A stretch of 38,653 nt of DNA from contig CAMNIH010000002.1 in NCBI GenBank assembly GCA_946540365.1, forward strand, positions 1-38,653. Direction: 5' to 3'. Under the pieces are notes generated by a model. That model searched no databases and was not told the origin of the DNA. It worked only from the letters and a program-made list of their open reading frames with translations. Below, one piece after another: positions 1-7,906 of the stretch. The stretch's first letter is position 1, and every line of letters starts with the position of its first letter. A program made the translations under genes and the position numbers. The stretch is from an uncultured Bacteroidales bacterium. GTDB taxonomy: Bacteria > Bacteroidota > Bacteroidia > Bacteroidales > P3.

Positions 1-20
1 TCAACTCTTACTCATCTCCT

Positions 21-61
21 ACTCAACTCCTACTCATCCCTTACTTGAGTAGGAGTTGAGT
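21..61. repeat. Perfect 15-bp hairpin
   Basis: Arms 21-35 and 47-61 are exact reverse complements (ACTCAACTCCTACTC / GAGTAGGAGTTGAGT) around an 11-nt loop. There is no T-run after either arm, so a classical intrinsic terminator is not obvious. It may end transcription from a gene left of the window, or be a copy of a dispersed hairpin repeat. Confidence 0.6.
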
Positions 62-191
62 TGTGGTGAAGCTGGGGTAGAGATGTCGATGGGTATTTTT
101 ATCTACTGCCTGGTGGTGATTATGATTGCGTCTGATAGATTTTATGCAGGCACGTGCAAAATGTTAAAATAGGACGCTGGGGTCACTTTTT

Positions 192-223
192 TTTGGTCAT
201 GTCGGGGAATTAACGTATTTTTG
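192..223 (+). promoter_or_regulatory. Bacteroidota-type promoter for the etf operon
   Basis: TTTG at 192-195 is followed after 20 bp by TATTTTTG at 216-223, matching the Bacteroidota -33 (TTTG) and -7 (TAnnTTTG) elements. The etfB ATG lies at 246, so the leader would be only about 15-20 nt. Confidence 0.75.
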
Positions 224-245
224 CATTTTAATAAATGTATAGAAT

Positions 246-1115
246 ATGAGTTTGAAGATTGTTGTACTTGCCAAGCAAGTTCCTGATACTCGCAATGTTG
301 GCAAGGATGCTATGACGGCCGAGGGTACGGTGAACCGTGCCGCGCTGCCTGCTATTTTTAACCCCGAAGATTTAAATGCCTTGGAGCAGGCGCTCCGGAT
401 AAAGGAACAGAATCCCGGCACCACTGTCGGACTGCTCACCATGGGACCGCCGCGTGCCGGCGAAATCATCCGCGAGGGCCTCTTCCGCGGCGCCGATACC
501 GGCTGGTTGCTCACCGACCGCCTGTTTGCCGGTGCCGACACGTTGGCAACGAGTTATGCCCTGGCCACCGCCATCAAGAAGATCGGCGATGTGGACCTGG
601 TGATCGGCGGCCGTCAGGCCATCGACGGCGACACGGCCCAGGTGGGGCCGCAGGTGGCTCAGAAGTTGGGCCTGAATCAGGTGACCTACGCCGAGGATAT
701 CCTCAAGGTGGAGAACGGCAAGGCCACCATCCGCCGCATGATCGACGGTGGTGTGGAGGTGGTGGAGGCCCCGCTGCCGCTGGTGGTGACCGTCAACGGG
801 TCGGCCGCCGAGTGCCGTCCGGCCAATGCCAAGTTGGTGATGAAGTACAAGTATGCTGCCTGCCCGCTCGAGGTGGCCGACGACGATCCGCGCAAGGCCC
901 TGCGTGCCCAGCGTCCGGAGCTGACGCTGACGCAGTGGAGCGTGGCCGATGTGGACGGCGACCCCGCACAGTGCGGCATGAGTGGCTCGCCCACCAAGGT
1001 CAAGGAGGTGCAGAGCATTGCCTTCCAAGCCAAGGAGAGCAAGACCATGGACGGCAGCGACGAGAACATCAACAGCCTCATCCAGGAGCTGCTGAATGAC
1101 AAAATCATTGGATAA
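246..1115 (+). CDS. etfB: Electron transfer flavoprotein beta subunit (EtfB)
   Basis: Beta subunit of the cytoplasmic heterodimeric electron transfer flavoprotein, which passes electrons between acyl-CoA dehydrogenases and other carriers; the beta subunit binds AMP, or a second flavin in bifurcating types. The 289-residue length is normal for the family. The N-terminus (KIVVLAKQVPDT) and the following NPEDLNALEQAL stretch are characteristic, and the GGRQAIDGDTAQVG segment belongs to the nucleotide-binding fold. The ATG at 246 sits just after a Bacteroidota promoter. It is followed by etfA 90 bp downstream and then an acyl-CoA dehydrogenase, so the three probably form one functional unit. Whether it bifurcates electrons cannot be decided from this reading. 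Confidence 0.95.
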   Translation: MSLKIVVLAKQVPDTRNVGKDAMTAEGTVNRAALPAIFNPEDLNALEQALRIKEQNPGTTVGLLTMGPPRAGEIIREGLFRGADTGWLLTDRLFAGADTLATSYALATAIKKIGDVDLVIGGRQAIDGDTAQVGPQVAQKLGLNQVTYAEDILKVENGKATIRRMIDGGVEVVEAPLPLVVTVNGSAAECRPANAKLVMKYKYAACPLEVADDDPRKALRAQRPELTLTQWSVADVDGDPAQCGMSGSPTKVKEVQSIAFQAKESKTMDGSDENINSLIQELLNDKIIG

Positions 1116-1118
1116 TGC

Positions 1119-1203
1119 GTGAGTGCGTTAATGTGTAAAAGCGTTAGTGCTGATGCGCCAGCCACTGACACATTAACGCGATAACACAATAACACAATAG
1201 AAA
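1119..1203 (+). repeat. Hairpin repeat element, copy A (etfB-etfA gap)
   Basis: This fills almost the whole gap between etfB and etfA. Outer arms GCGTTAATGTGT (1125-1136) and ACACATTAACGC (1168-1179) are perfect 12-bp complements, and the core between them (AGTGCTGATGCGCCAGCCACT) pairs again with a small bulge. A clearly related copy, roughly 80% identical over about 78 nt by eye, lies in the reverse complement of 18498-18584, inside the rimO reading frame. It is a dispersed palindromic element rather than a gene. Confidence 0.8.
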
Positions 1204-1205
1204 GT

Positions 1206-2228
1206 ATGAATAACGTTTTTGTATATATTGAAATTGAGGGCACGGAGGTGCGCGAAGTCTCGCAGGAGCTGCTGACCAAGGGCCGCAAACTGGCTAACGA
1301 GCTTAATGTCGAACTCCATGCCATCGTCATTGGCACCGGCATCAAGGGCAAAGTGGAGGAACAGATACTGCCCTACGGCGTCGACAAACTCTTTGTCTTC
1401 GACGCTCCCGGCCTCTTCCCCTACACCTCGGCGCCGCATACCGACATCGTGGTGAACCTCTTCAAGGAGGAGCAGCCGCAGATATGCCTCATGGGCGCCA
1501 CGGTGATCGGCCGCGACCTGGGTCCGCGCGTCTCGTCGAGCCTCACCAGCGGTCTGACGGCCGACTGCACGCAGTTGGAGATCGGCCCCTACGAGGACAA
1601 GAAGACGGGCAAGGTGTATGAGAACCTGCTCTATCAGATCCGTCCCGCCTTCGGTGGCAACATCGTGGCGACGATCGTCAACCCCGACCATCGTCCCCAG
1701 ATGGCCACGGTGCGCAGCGGCGTGATGCAGAAGGCTGTGTATGAGGGCGCCTGCCGCAAGGAGGTGGTCTATCCCGAGGTGGGTAAGTATGTGGGGCCCG
1801 AGGCCTTTGTGGTCAAGGTGCTGGACCACCATGTGGAGGCCGCCAAGCACAACCTCAAGGGGGCTCCGATTGTCGTGGCCGGCGGCTACGGCGTGGGCAG
1901 CAAGGAAGGCTTCGACAGCCTGTTTGAGCTTGCCAAGGTGCTTCATGGCGAGGTGGGCGGCAGCCGTGCCGCTGTGGATGCCGGATGGATCGACAACGAC
2001 CGCCAGATCGGACAGACGGGCGTCACCGTACACCCGAAGGTCTACATCGCCTGCGGCATCAGCGGACAGATCCAGCACATCGCCGGCATGCAGGACAGCG
2101 GCATCATCATCAGCATCAACAGCGACCCCGAGGCGCCGATCAACAAGATCGCCGACTATGTCATCACCGGCACGGTCGAAGAGGTGGTCCCGAAACTGAT
2201 TAAGTATTACAAACAGAACAGCAAGTAA
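1206..2228 (+). CDS. etfA: Electron transfer flavoprotein alpha subunit (EtfA)
   Basis: Alpha subunit of the electron transfer flavoprotein; its C-terminal domain carries the FAD. The 340-residue protein shows the family FAD-binding signature: GGYGVGSKEGF around residue 225, followed by GGSRAAVDAGW, GQTGV and CGISGQIQH around 270-285, and SINSDPEAPI near the end. The N-terminal half has the alpha/beta fold shared with EtfB. It starts at an ATG directly after the copy A hairpin repeat and ends 2 bp before the acyl-CoA dehydrogenase start, indicating co-transcription and probably translational coupling. Confidence 0.96.
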   Translation: MNNVFVYIEIEGTEVREVSQELLTKGRKLANELNVELHAIVIGTGIKGKVEEQILPYGVDKLFVFDAPGLFPYTSAPHTDIVVNLFKEEQPQICLMGATVIGRDLGPRVSSSLTSGLTADCTQLEIGPYEDKKTGKVYENLLYQIRPAFGGNIVATIVNPDHRPQMATVRSGVMQKAVYEGACRKEVVYPEVGKYVGPEAFVVKVLDHHVEAAKHNLKGAPIVVAGGYGVGSKEGFDSLFELAKVLHGEVGGSRAAVDAGWIDNDRQIGQTGVTVHPKVYIACGISGQIQHIAGMQDSGIIISINSDPEAPINKIADYVITGTVEEVVPKLIKYYKQNSK

Positions 2229-2230
2229 AA

Positions 2231-3940
2231 ATGGCAAATTACTATACCGATCATCCGGAAATCGATTTTCATCTGAACCATCCTTTGATGAAACGGCTCG
2301 TAGAGCTGAAAGAAGACAACTTTAAAGATGCCGCTGAGTACGACTATGCTCCTGTGGATCATGAGGATGCCATCGAGAACTACCGTCGCATACTGGACAT
2401 CACGGGCGATGTGGCAGCCAACACCATCGAGCCCAATTCGGAGAGTGTCGACCTGGAAGGTCCGCATCTGGAGAACGGCCGCATGATCTATGCGTCGAAG
2501 ACCTTCGAGAATCTCGATGTCACCCGCAAGGCGGGCCTCTACGGTGTGAGCATGCCGCGCCGTTATGGCGGATTGAACCTCCCGAGCACGGTGTTCAGCA
2601 TGATGAGCGAGGTGATCAGTGCTGCCGATGCCGGATTCCAAAACATCTGGAGTCTGCAGAGCTGTATCGACACCCTCTACGAGTTCGGCAGCGACGAGCA
2701 GCGCGAGAAATACATTCCCCGCATCTGCAAGGGCGAGACGATGAGCATGGACCTCACCGAGCCCGATGCCGGCAGCGACCTGCAGCGTGTGATGCTCAAG
2801 GCCACCTATGACGAGAAGGAGCAGTGCTGGCGCCTCAACGGCGTCAAGCGCTTCATCACCAACGGCGACTCCGACATCCACCTGGTGCTGGCCCGTTCGG
2901 AGGAAGGCACCAAGGACGGCCGTGGCCTGTCGATGTTCATCTACGACAAGCGCAACGGTGGCGTCGATGTCCGTCACATCGAGCATAAGCTGGGTATCCA
3001 CGGTTCGCCCACCTGCGAGCTGACCTACAAGAATGCCAAGGCCGAGCTCTGCGGCGACCGCAAGCTGGGCTTGATCAAATATGTCATGGCCCTGATGAAC
3101 GGCGCCCGTCTGGGCATCGCCGCCCAGAGCGTGGGCGTGGAGCAGGAGGCCTACAACGAAGGACTGGCCTATGCCCGCGAGCGTGCCCAGTTCGGCGAGA
3201 AAATCATCAACTTCCCGGCCGTCTACGACATGCTGAGCCGCATGAAAGCCAAGCTCGATGCCGGGCGTTCGTTGCTCTACTGCACCTCGCGCTACGTGGA
3301 CATCTACAAGAGCCTCGAGGACATCGCCCGCTTCCGCAAACTCACACCTGAAGAGCGCACGGAGATGAAGCAGTACAGCAAGTTGGCCGACGCCTTCACT
3401 CCGTTGGCCAAGGGTATGAACTCCGAGTATGCCTCGCAGAATGCCTACGATGCCATCTCTATCCACGGCGGTTCGGGATTCATCATGGAATACAAGAGCC
3501 AGCGCCTCTACCGCGATGCGCGCATCTTCAGCATCTATGAGGGTACCACCCAGCTGCAGGTGGTGGCAGCCATCCGCTATGTCACCAACGGCACCTATCT
3601 GCAGGTGATCAAGGATATGATGCAGAGCGAGGTGAGCGACGAGATGAAGCCGTTGAAGGCTCGTATCGCCCCGCTGGTGGATCTGTACGAGAAGGCTGTG
3701 AATTATGTCAAGGAGCAGGGCAATCAGGAGGTACATGACTTCCTGGCTCGTCGACTCTACGACATGACGGCGGAACTGATTATGAGCCTGCTCATCATGG
3801 ACGATGCAAGCCGTTACGCCGACCTCTTTGCCAAGAGCGCCAATGTCTATGTCCGCATGACGGAGGAGGATGTCTGCGCCAAGGCCTACTATGTGATGCA
3901 CTTCACGGAGGCTGATTTGGAAAGTTTTCGTACAAAATAA
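2231..3940 (+). CDS. Acyl-CoA dehydrogenase with extended C-terminus
   Basis: FAD-dependent dehydrogenase that interconverts acyl-CoA and trans-2-enoyl-CoA, using the EtfAB encoded just upstream as electron partner. At 569 residues it is longer than the usual 380-residue short/medium-chain enzymes: the core (about residues 70-440) is followed by a roughly 130-residue mostly helical extension, as in the longer acyl-CoA dehydrogenases. FAD-domain motifs MDLTEPDAGSD and RFITNGD are visible. The probable catalytic base is Glu437 in IYEGTTQLQ, the position used by medium-chain and butyryl-CoA dehydrogenases. With EtfAB the likely role is butyryl- or acyl-CoA metabolism in an anaerobe; chain-length preference is not readable here. 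Confidence 0.93.
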   Translation: MANYYTDHPEIDFHLNHPLMKRLVELKEDNFKDAAEYDYAPVDHEDAIENYRRILDITGDVAANTIEPNSESVDLEGPHLENGRMIYASKTFENLDVTRKAGLYGVSMPRRYGGLNLPSTVFSMMSEVISAADAGFQNIWSLQSCIDTLYEFGSDEQREKYIPRICKGETMSMDLTEPDAGSDLQRVMLKATYDEKEQCWRLNGVKRFITNGDSDIHLVLARSEEGTKDGRGLSMFIYDKRNGGVDVRHIEHKLGIHGSPTCELTYKNAKAELCGDRKLGLIKYVMALMNGARLGIAAQSVGVEQEAYNEGLAYARERAQFGEKIINFPAVYDMLSRMKAKLDAGRSLLYCTSRYVDIYKSLEDIARFRKLTPEERTEMKQYSKLADAFTPLAKGMNSEYASQNAYDAISIHGGSGFIMEYKSQRLYRDARIFSIYEGTTQLQVVAAIRYVTNGTYLQVIKDMMQSEVSDEMKPLKARIAPLVDLYEKAVNYVKEQGNQEVHDFLARRLYDMTAELIMSLLIMDDASRYADLFAKSANVYVRMTEEDVCAKAYYVMHFTEADLESFRTK

Positions 3941-3960
3941 TTAATTAAATATTCTAAATC

Positions 3961-4893
3961 ATGAAAAGATTATTTGTATTGGCGATGATGGTGGGCGTGG
4001 TGCTGAGTTCACAGGCCCAGATTGGCAACCTCGTGGGTCGTGCCATCAAGAAGAAGGTGGAGCAGACCGTCGAGAAGAAAATGGAGGATGCCTTGGGGCT
4101 GAACAACGAATCCGCCAAGCCGGCGCAGGCGCCGCCGAGCGAGGAGAAGGAGCGCCGTATGCCCACGGCGGAGGAGGTGATGGGGATGGTGCCCCAGTTG
4201 CCGAATGAACAGCAGGTGGCTGAATACCTGTGTGAAAGCAACCGCGCCAAGCCTCGCACCCTCAAGATGCTTGCCAACCCCACCACGGCCTTCTTGACCA
4301 AAATGGTTGCGGCTTCGGCATCCGGCTATGCTGTCACCATGAGCGGCTCGAAACAGGGCACTGTCTACAACTACGACGAGCAGTTGCTCAAAGAGTTCGG
4401 GATTACGCAGGAGCAGTTCGACGCTATGAGCGAGGAGGAACAGAAAGAGATGAGCGTCAAGTTTGCTTCCGAGTTGCAGGATCGCTATCTCCGCACGGCT
4501 GAATATTTGTCCAATGACAAGACGTACAGGCAGTTGATGGACGAGTACAACGCTGTTGAAAAGCGAATCAACACGATGTACGAGGAAGCTGACATTCAGT
4601 GCAATACGTTGTGGAAGAATGAATTCTCCGACAAGGACCAGAAGGACGAAAACATGCTGTGCAGCTATTTCGACCAGGCGGTTCCCATCTTGTACAAGGC
4701 GGTGATCGCGGCGATGCAGCTCCGCAAGGAGAAGCAACTGCCCATCGCCAAGAAGATGGACGATTACGTTCAGGAGTTGGCCAAGAAGAATCCCGAGAAG
4801 GTCTACGCCGGTTTCTACAATCAGGGCGGCCTTTGCGCCACGTCCTATATCAGCGACGCTGCCCGCCTCACGACCATCACAAAACCTCTTTAA
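3961..4893 (+). CDS. Secreted protein of unknown family
   Basis: A 310-residue protein with a clear N-terminal signal peptide (MKRLFVLAMMVGVVLSSQAQ, cleavage likely after residue 20), so it should reach the periplasm or beyond; there is no lipobox cysteine. The mature part starts with a charged, helix-prone stretch (AIKKKVEQTVEKKMEDAL), then a Pro/Glu-rich linker around residues 55-70, then a mainly helical, Glu/Lys/Gln-rich body. No transmembrane segment or catalytic motif is evident and I do not recognise the family. It starts 20 bp after the acyl-CoA dehydrogenase stop and so probably belongs to the same transcript. Confidence 0.8.
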   Translation: MKRLFVLAMMVGVVLSSQAQIGNLVGRAIKKKVEQTVEKKMEDALGLNNESAKPAQAPPSEEKERRMPTAEEVMGMVPQLPNEQQVAEYLCESNRAKPRTLKMLANPTTAFLTKMVAASASGYAVTMSGSKQGTVYNYDEQLLKEFGITQEQFDAMSEEEQKEMSVKFASELQDRYLRTAEYLSNDKTYRQLMDEYNAVEKRINTMYEEADIQCNTLWKNEFSDKDQKDENMLCSYFDQAVPILYKAVIAAMQLRKEKQLPIAKKMDDYVQELAKKNPEKVYAGFYNQGGLCATSYISDAARLTTITKPL

Positions 4894-4914
4894 AAACAAA
4901 CACATTTACCGTAT

Positions 4915-5250
4915 ATGAAAGTCAAAGAACTTGTTGAAAAACTGAACCTCAAGGTCCTTAGCGGCGCGAACGGTCTCGACCGCGATATCGACGGATGCTA
5001 TGTCAGCGACCTGCTGAGCGACGTGATGGGCAATGCCGAGATGGGCAACGTCTGGGTGACCCTTCAGACCCACAAGAATGTGATGGCCATCGCCTCGCTC
5101 AAGGAGTTGGCCTGTGTCATTCTGGTCAAAGGCCTCACCGCCAGCGAGGACACTGTAGAACAGAGCAACGAGGAGGGAATCCCCTTCCTCAGCACCGAGA
5201 TGCAGACCTACGAAACCGTGGGCAAGATCTACCAGCTGTTGAACCAGTAA
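4915..5250 (+). CDS. DRTGG-domain protein
   Basis: A 111-residue stand-alone DRTGG domain, the small regulatory domain otherwise found fused to phosphotransacetylases, CBS proteins and pyrophosphatases. The order VKELVEKLNLKVLSG, DRDIDGCYVSDLLSDVMG, VWVTLQTHKNVMAIASL, VILVKG is typical of these single-domain proteins. In many anaerobes a single DRTGG protein lies beside a PHP-domain phosphoesterase, often near [FeFe]-hydrogenase genes. Here the same pair occurs (the PHP gene starts 10 bp downstream), but the neighbours are EtfAB and an acyl-CoA dehydrogenase. It is likely a cytoplasmic regulator, with ligand unknown. Confidence 0.85.
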   Translation: MKVKELVEKLNLKVLSGANGLDRDIDGCYVSDLLSDVMGNAEMGNVWVTLQTHKNVMAIASLKELACVILVKGLTASEDTVEQSNEEGIPFLSTEMQTYETVGKIYQLLNQ

Positions 5251-5260
5251 CCAGCCACTG

Positions 5261-6025
5261 ATGCTCAGCCCGTTCAAAGCCGATCTCCATATCCACACGG
5301 TCCTCTCACCGTGTGGCGACTTGGAGATGTCGCCCACAGCCATTGTGGACCGGGCGCTTGAACGTGGCCTCGACATGATTGCCATCAGCGACCATAACAC
5401 CACCCGTCAGGTCAAGGTGACCCAACGGATTGGCAAGCAGAAGGGGCTCTTCGTCCTCGGCGGTGTCGAGGTGACCAGCCAGGAGGAGGCCCACTGTCTC
5501 TGTTTCTTCAGGGACGACGCCCAGTTAGATGCCTTCCAGGAGTTTCTCGACAAGCATCTGCCGCCCATTCCCAACGACGAGGATCGTTTTGGGTATCAGC
5601 TTATTGTCGATGAGAACGAAGAGATTGTCGGCGAGGAACCCTATCATCTGCTCAATGCCATCGACGTGGATATCGACGGCCTGTACGACGAGGTGCATCG
5701 CGTCGGTGGCCTCTTTGTTCCGGCCCATGTCAACAAGGGTACCACCAGTCTGACCAGCCAGTTGGGTTTCGTTCCGCCCGACTTGCGTGCCGATGGGTTG
5801 GAAATCAACAAGTTCATCACCCGCGACGAGATCGTCAAGAAGTTCGCCTACCTCAAACGCTTCAATTTCATCACCGACAGCGATGCCCACTTCATCAACA
5901 ACGTGGGCGATGTCTACAACGTTATCTACATGGAACACCGCTCGTTCGACGAGTTTGCCATGGCGCTGAAGGGCGAGGAGGGACGGTGGATCGACACGAT
6001 GGCCTTCAGGGAGAAGAAAGGGTAG
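5261..6025 (+). CDS. PHP-domain metal-dependent phosphoesterase
   Basis: A 254-residue PHP (polymerase and histidinol phosphatase) protein, expected to hydrolyse phosphate esters at a multi-metal site. Visible metal-binding motifs: ADLHIHT (His10 and His12), SDHNT (Asp44, His45), GGVEVTSQEEAH (Glu70, His78), PAHVNK (His near 156) and TDSDAH near residue 206. This is the usual PHP ligand order and all appear intact. It follows the DRTGG gene by 10 bp. The substrate is unknown; nucleoside phosphates such as AMP or pAp are known for some relatives, but nothing here decides this. The DUF4476 gene begins 6 bp after its stop. Confidence 0.88.
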   Translation: MLSPFKADLHIHTVLSPCGDLEMSPTAIVDRALERGLDMIAISDHNTTRQVKVTQRIGKQKGLFVLGGVEVTSQEEAHCLCFFRDDAQLDAFQEFLDKHLPPIPNDEDRFGYQLIVDENEEIVGEEPYHLLNAIDVDIDGLYDEVHRVGGLFVPAHVNKGTTSLTSQLGFVPPDLRADGLEINKFITRDEIVKKFAYLKRFNFITDSDAHFINNVGDVYNVIYMEHRSFDEFAMALKGEEGRWIDTMAFREKKG

Positions 6026-6031
6026 GACGGC

Positions 6032-6799
6032 ATGAGACGGATCGTTCTGGCATTTCTCTTGATGGCTTTCGCCGGCATGGCGACGGCACAGAACAATGCT
6101 CCTGCTGTGGGTGTGACGCCCCCTCCGGTCCACTACAGCATCACCTTTGCCTCGCAACACGGCGAGGCTTTTAATGTCTACATCGACGGCAACCTGCAGA
6201 ACCGGCTTGCATTGAGCAGGGTGTTGGTCAACGAAGTCAGCGACCAAACCCACGAGGTGGTGGTGGTCCTGAAACGCCCTGTCGAGAAAGCCGCCGTGCT
6301 CCAGTTGCGTCCCAATGAGAAGATGGTCACTGTCAATGTCAACTACGACTCGCGCCTCGAGCAGTTGTACCTCTACACGGCAGCCCGTAACAGGGCCGAT
6401 GCCGACGAGAAAAAGGCCCTGCGCGAGGAGGCCCAGCGCCTGACGCAACGGGCGGCCTTGGAGATGGCGCCGGCCCCGCAGTCCGCTGCTCCCGAGCCGG
6501 TCAAGGTGCTCCTGGTCAGCGACGAGGGGCTCGACTCGATGTTGGTACAGATGAGAGCCAAGTCGTTCGACAATGACCGTCTGGCACTGGGCAAGGTGCT
6601 CGTTGCCTCGGCCCACCTCACCTCGCTGCAGATCGCCCGTCTGGCCGAAACCATCGACTTCAGCAACTCGCAGGTCGATTTTCTCAAGTATGCCTACGGC
6701 TATTGCCTCGACCCCGCCAACTACTATCGCACGGTCGATGTACTTACCTTCAGCGCAGACAAGCGCAAGGTGCTCGATTATATCGCTACGCAGCGATAA
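6032..6799 (+). CDS. Secreted DUF4476-domain protein
   Basis: A 255-residue exported protein: signal peptide in residues 1-20 (MRRIVLAFLLMAFAGMATAQ). The middle looks like a small beta domain (YSITFASQHGEAFNVYIDGN) followed by a charged Ala/Pro linker at about residues 125-165. The C-terminal 90 residues match the DUF4476 pattern: FDNDRLALGKVL, then IARLAETIDFSNSQVDFLKYAY, then DPANYYRTVDVLTF. DUF4476 proteins are common in Bacteroidota and of unknown role. It is the last gene of the etf operon; its TAA abuts the TGA of the convergent btuG-like gene with no bases between. Confidence 0.85.
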   Translation: MRRIVLAFLLMAFAGMATAQNNAPAVGVTPPPVHYSITFASQHGEAFNVYIDGNLQNRLALSRVLVNEVSDQTHEVVVVLKRPVEKAAVLQLRPNEKMVTVNVNYDSRLEQLYLYTAARNRADADEKKALREEAQRLTQRAALEMAPAPQSAAPEPVKVLLVSDEGLDSMLVQMRAKSFDNDRLALGKVLVASAHLTSLQIARLAETIDFSNSQVDFLKYAYGYCLDPANYYRTVDVLTFSADKRKVLDYIATQR

Positions 6800-7885
6800 T
6801 CAATAGAATACGACTTTCGACGGCAGCATGCCGACCTCACGCTTCCAACGCAGTTTGCCGTCGGGGGTGTAGCTGTACAGGTCGCCGTTGGCTGTGTAGT
6901 TGCCGTCGTCGGCGATATAGATGTTGCCGCTGACGGGATGCACGCCGATGGCATAGGCGTTGACGTCCACATCCGTCAGTATCGGAGTGACGTTGTGCGT
7001 GGCGGTGTCGATCTTGATGAAGCGGGTGGTCTTGCTTGAATAGTCGGCTGCCCACTCGGTGTAGTAGCCGTAGATGTGGCTGTTGGCCACCGTCATGTTG
7101 GTCAGCTCTTGCTCCAGCATGGTGACCTGCATCGCATCGTCGATGAAGGCGACGCTGGCCGGCTGGCCGGCGTAATCGCCCCAGCTGTTCACCACCGCAG
7201 TCCATTGGCCCACGGCCATCACCTTCTGTGGGTTGCAGCCCACCTCGATCTTGCCTAAGACGCTGAAGGAGGCAATGTTCAGAAGGTATACGTGGTTGTC
7301 GTAGCTGTAGTTGCCCTGCTCGTCGCTGACGTTCGAGCTGGCGACCAGCAGTTTGTTGCCCACCACGGCGATTCCCTCGGGGTTGTAGTCGCCCAGTTCG
7401 CAGGTGGCCTCGATTTCGAGGGTGGCGGTGTCGATACGGATGACGCTGTGCGGCTTGTAGCAGGTGATGTAGAGCTTGCCTCCGTCGGCGGCGATGTAGC
7501 GCGGCCCGCGGTTGCCGAGGTCGACGCGTCGGCTGACGCCTGTGGCGGTATCGATCACCTCCAGGCTGTTCGACTGCCATACGGTGGCGTAGGCTTTCGA
7601 TCCATAGATAATCAGGTCTTGCGCCACATCGCCCAGTCCGCGTCCGTTCTGGGTGCTGAACCAGTCGGTCGTCAGTTCGCCCTTCGCCAAGTCGAGCCAG
7701 GCCAGCGAGGCGTTGTTGCCGCCCCAAGTGCCTTCGCTCAGCACCATCAGGTGCGGCTGCTCGGCTTCGGCGACGATGCCGTTCGGGTCGACGGTCGGGG
7801 TGGGTTCGTTTTCGGGTTCGCAGGCCGTAAGCATCATCGTGGCGACGGCCATGAGAATCATTGTCGTGAGGTTGAGGTGTTTCAT
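6800..7885 (-). CDS. btuG: BtuG-like surface beta-propeller lipoprotein (cobalamin capture)
   Basis: A 361-residue lipoprotein (lipobox MLTAC, lipidated Cys22) followed by an acidic stretch (EPENEP) like the surface-export signals of Bacteroidota lipoproteins. The mature part is a YncE-like beta-propeller of the DUF5074 type with repeating blades such as VIDTATGVSRRVDLG, IRIDTATLEIEATCELG and IKIDTATHNVTPIL. It lies 21 bp downstream of a BtuB-type receptor behind a cobalamin riboswitch, the arrangement of BtuG in Bacteroides, where a surface propeller binds B12 very tightly and hands it to BtuB. The name is inferred from domain plus context; ligand-contact residues were not checked. Confidence 0.85.
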   Translation of the reverse strand: MKHLNLTTMILMAVATMMLTACEPENEPTPTVDPNGIVAEAEQPHLMVLSEGTWGGNNASLAWLDLAKGELTTDWFSTQNGRGLGDVAQDLIIYGSKAYATVWQSNSLEVIDTATGVSRRVDLGNRGPRYIAADGGKLYITCYKPHSVIRIDTATLEIEATCELGDYNPEGIAVVGNKLLVASSNVSDEQGNYSYDNHVYLLNIASFSVLGKIEVGCNPQKVMAVGQWTAVVNSWGDYAGQPASVAFIDDAMQVTMLEQELTNMTVANSHIYGYYTEWAADYSSKTTRFIKIDTATHNVTPILTDVDVNAYAIGVHPVSGNIYIADDGNYTANGDLYSYTPDGKLRWKREVGMLPSKVVFY

Positions 7886-7906
7886 CGTATTGTCTGTTTC
7901 TCTGTT

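Larger units (their letters stand above)
1..245. other. Upstream region without a gene: pyrimidine-rich repeat, hairpin, etfB promoter
   Basis: I see no convincing gene here. Positions 1-40 are an irregular tandem of short CTCCTACTC / CTTACTC-like words. Positions 21-61 form a perfect 15-bp inverted repeat with an 11-nt loop. The stretch 62-190 holds nothing I recognise, and the etfB promoter follows at 192-223. A similar ACTCAACTCCTACTC word recurs near 16765-16785, upstream of the DUF6266 gene. Confidence 0.6.
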
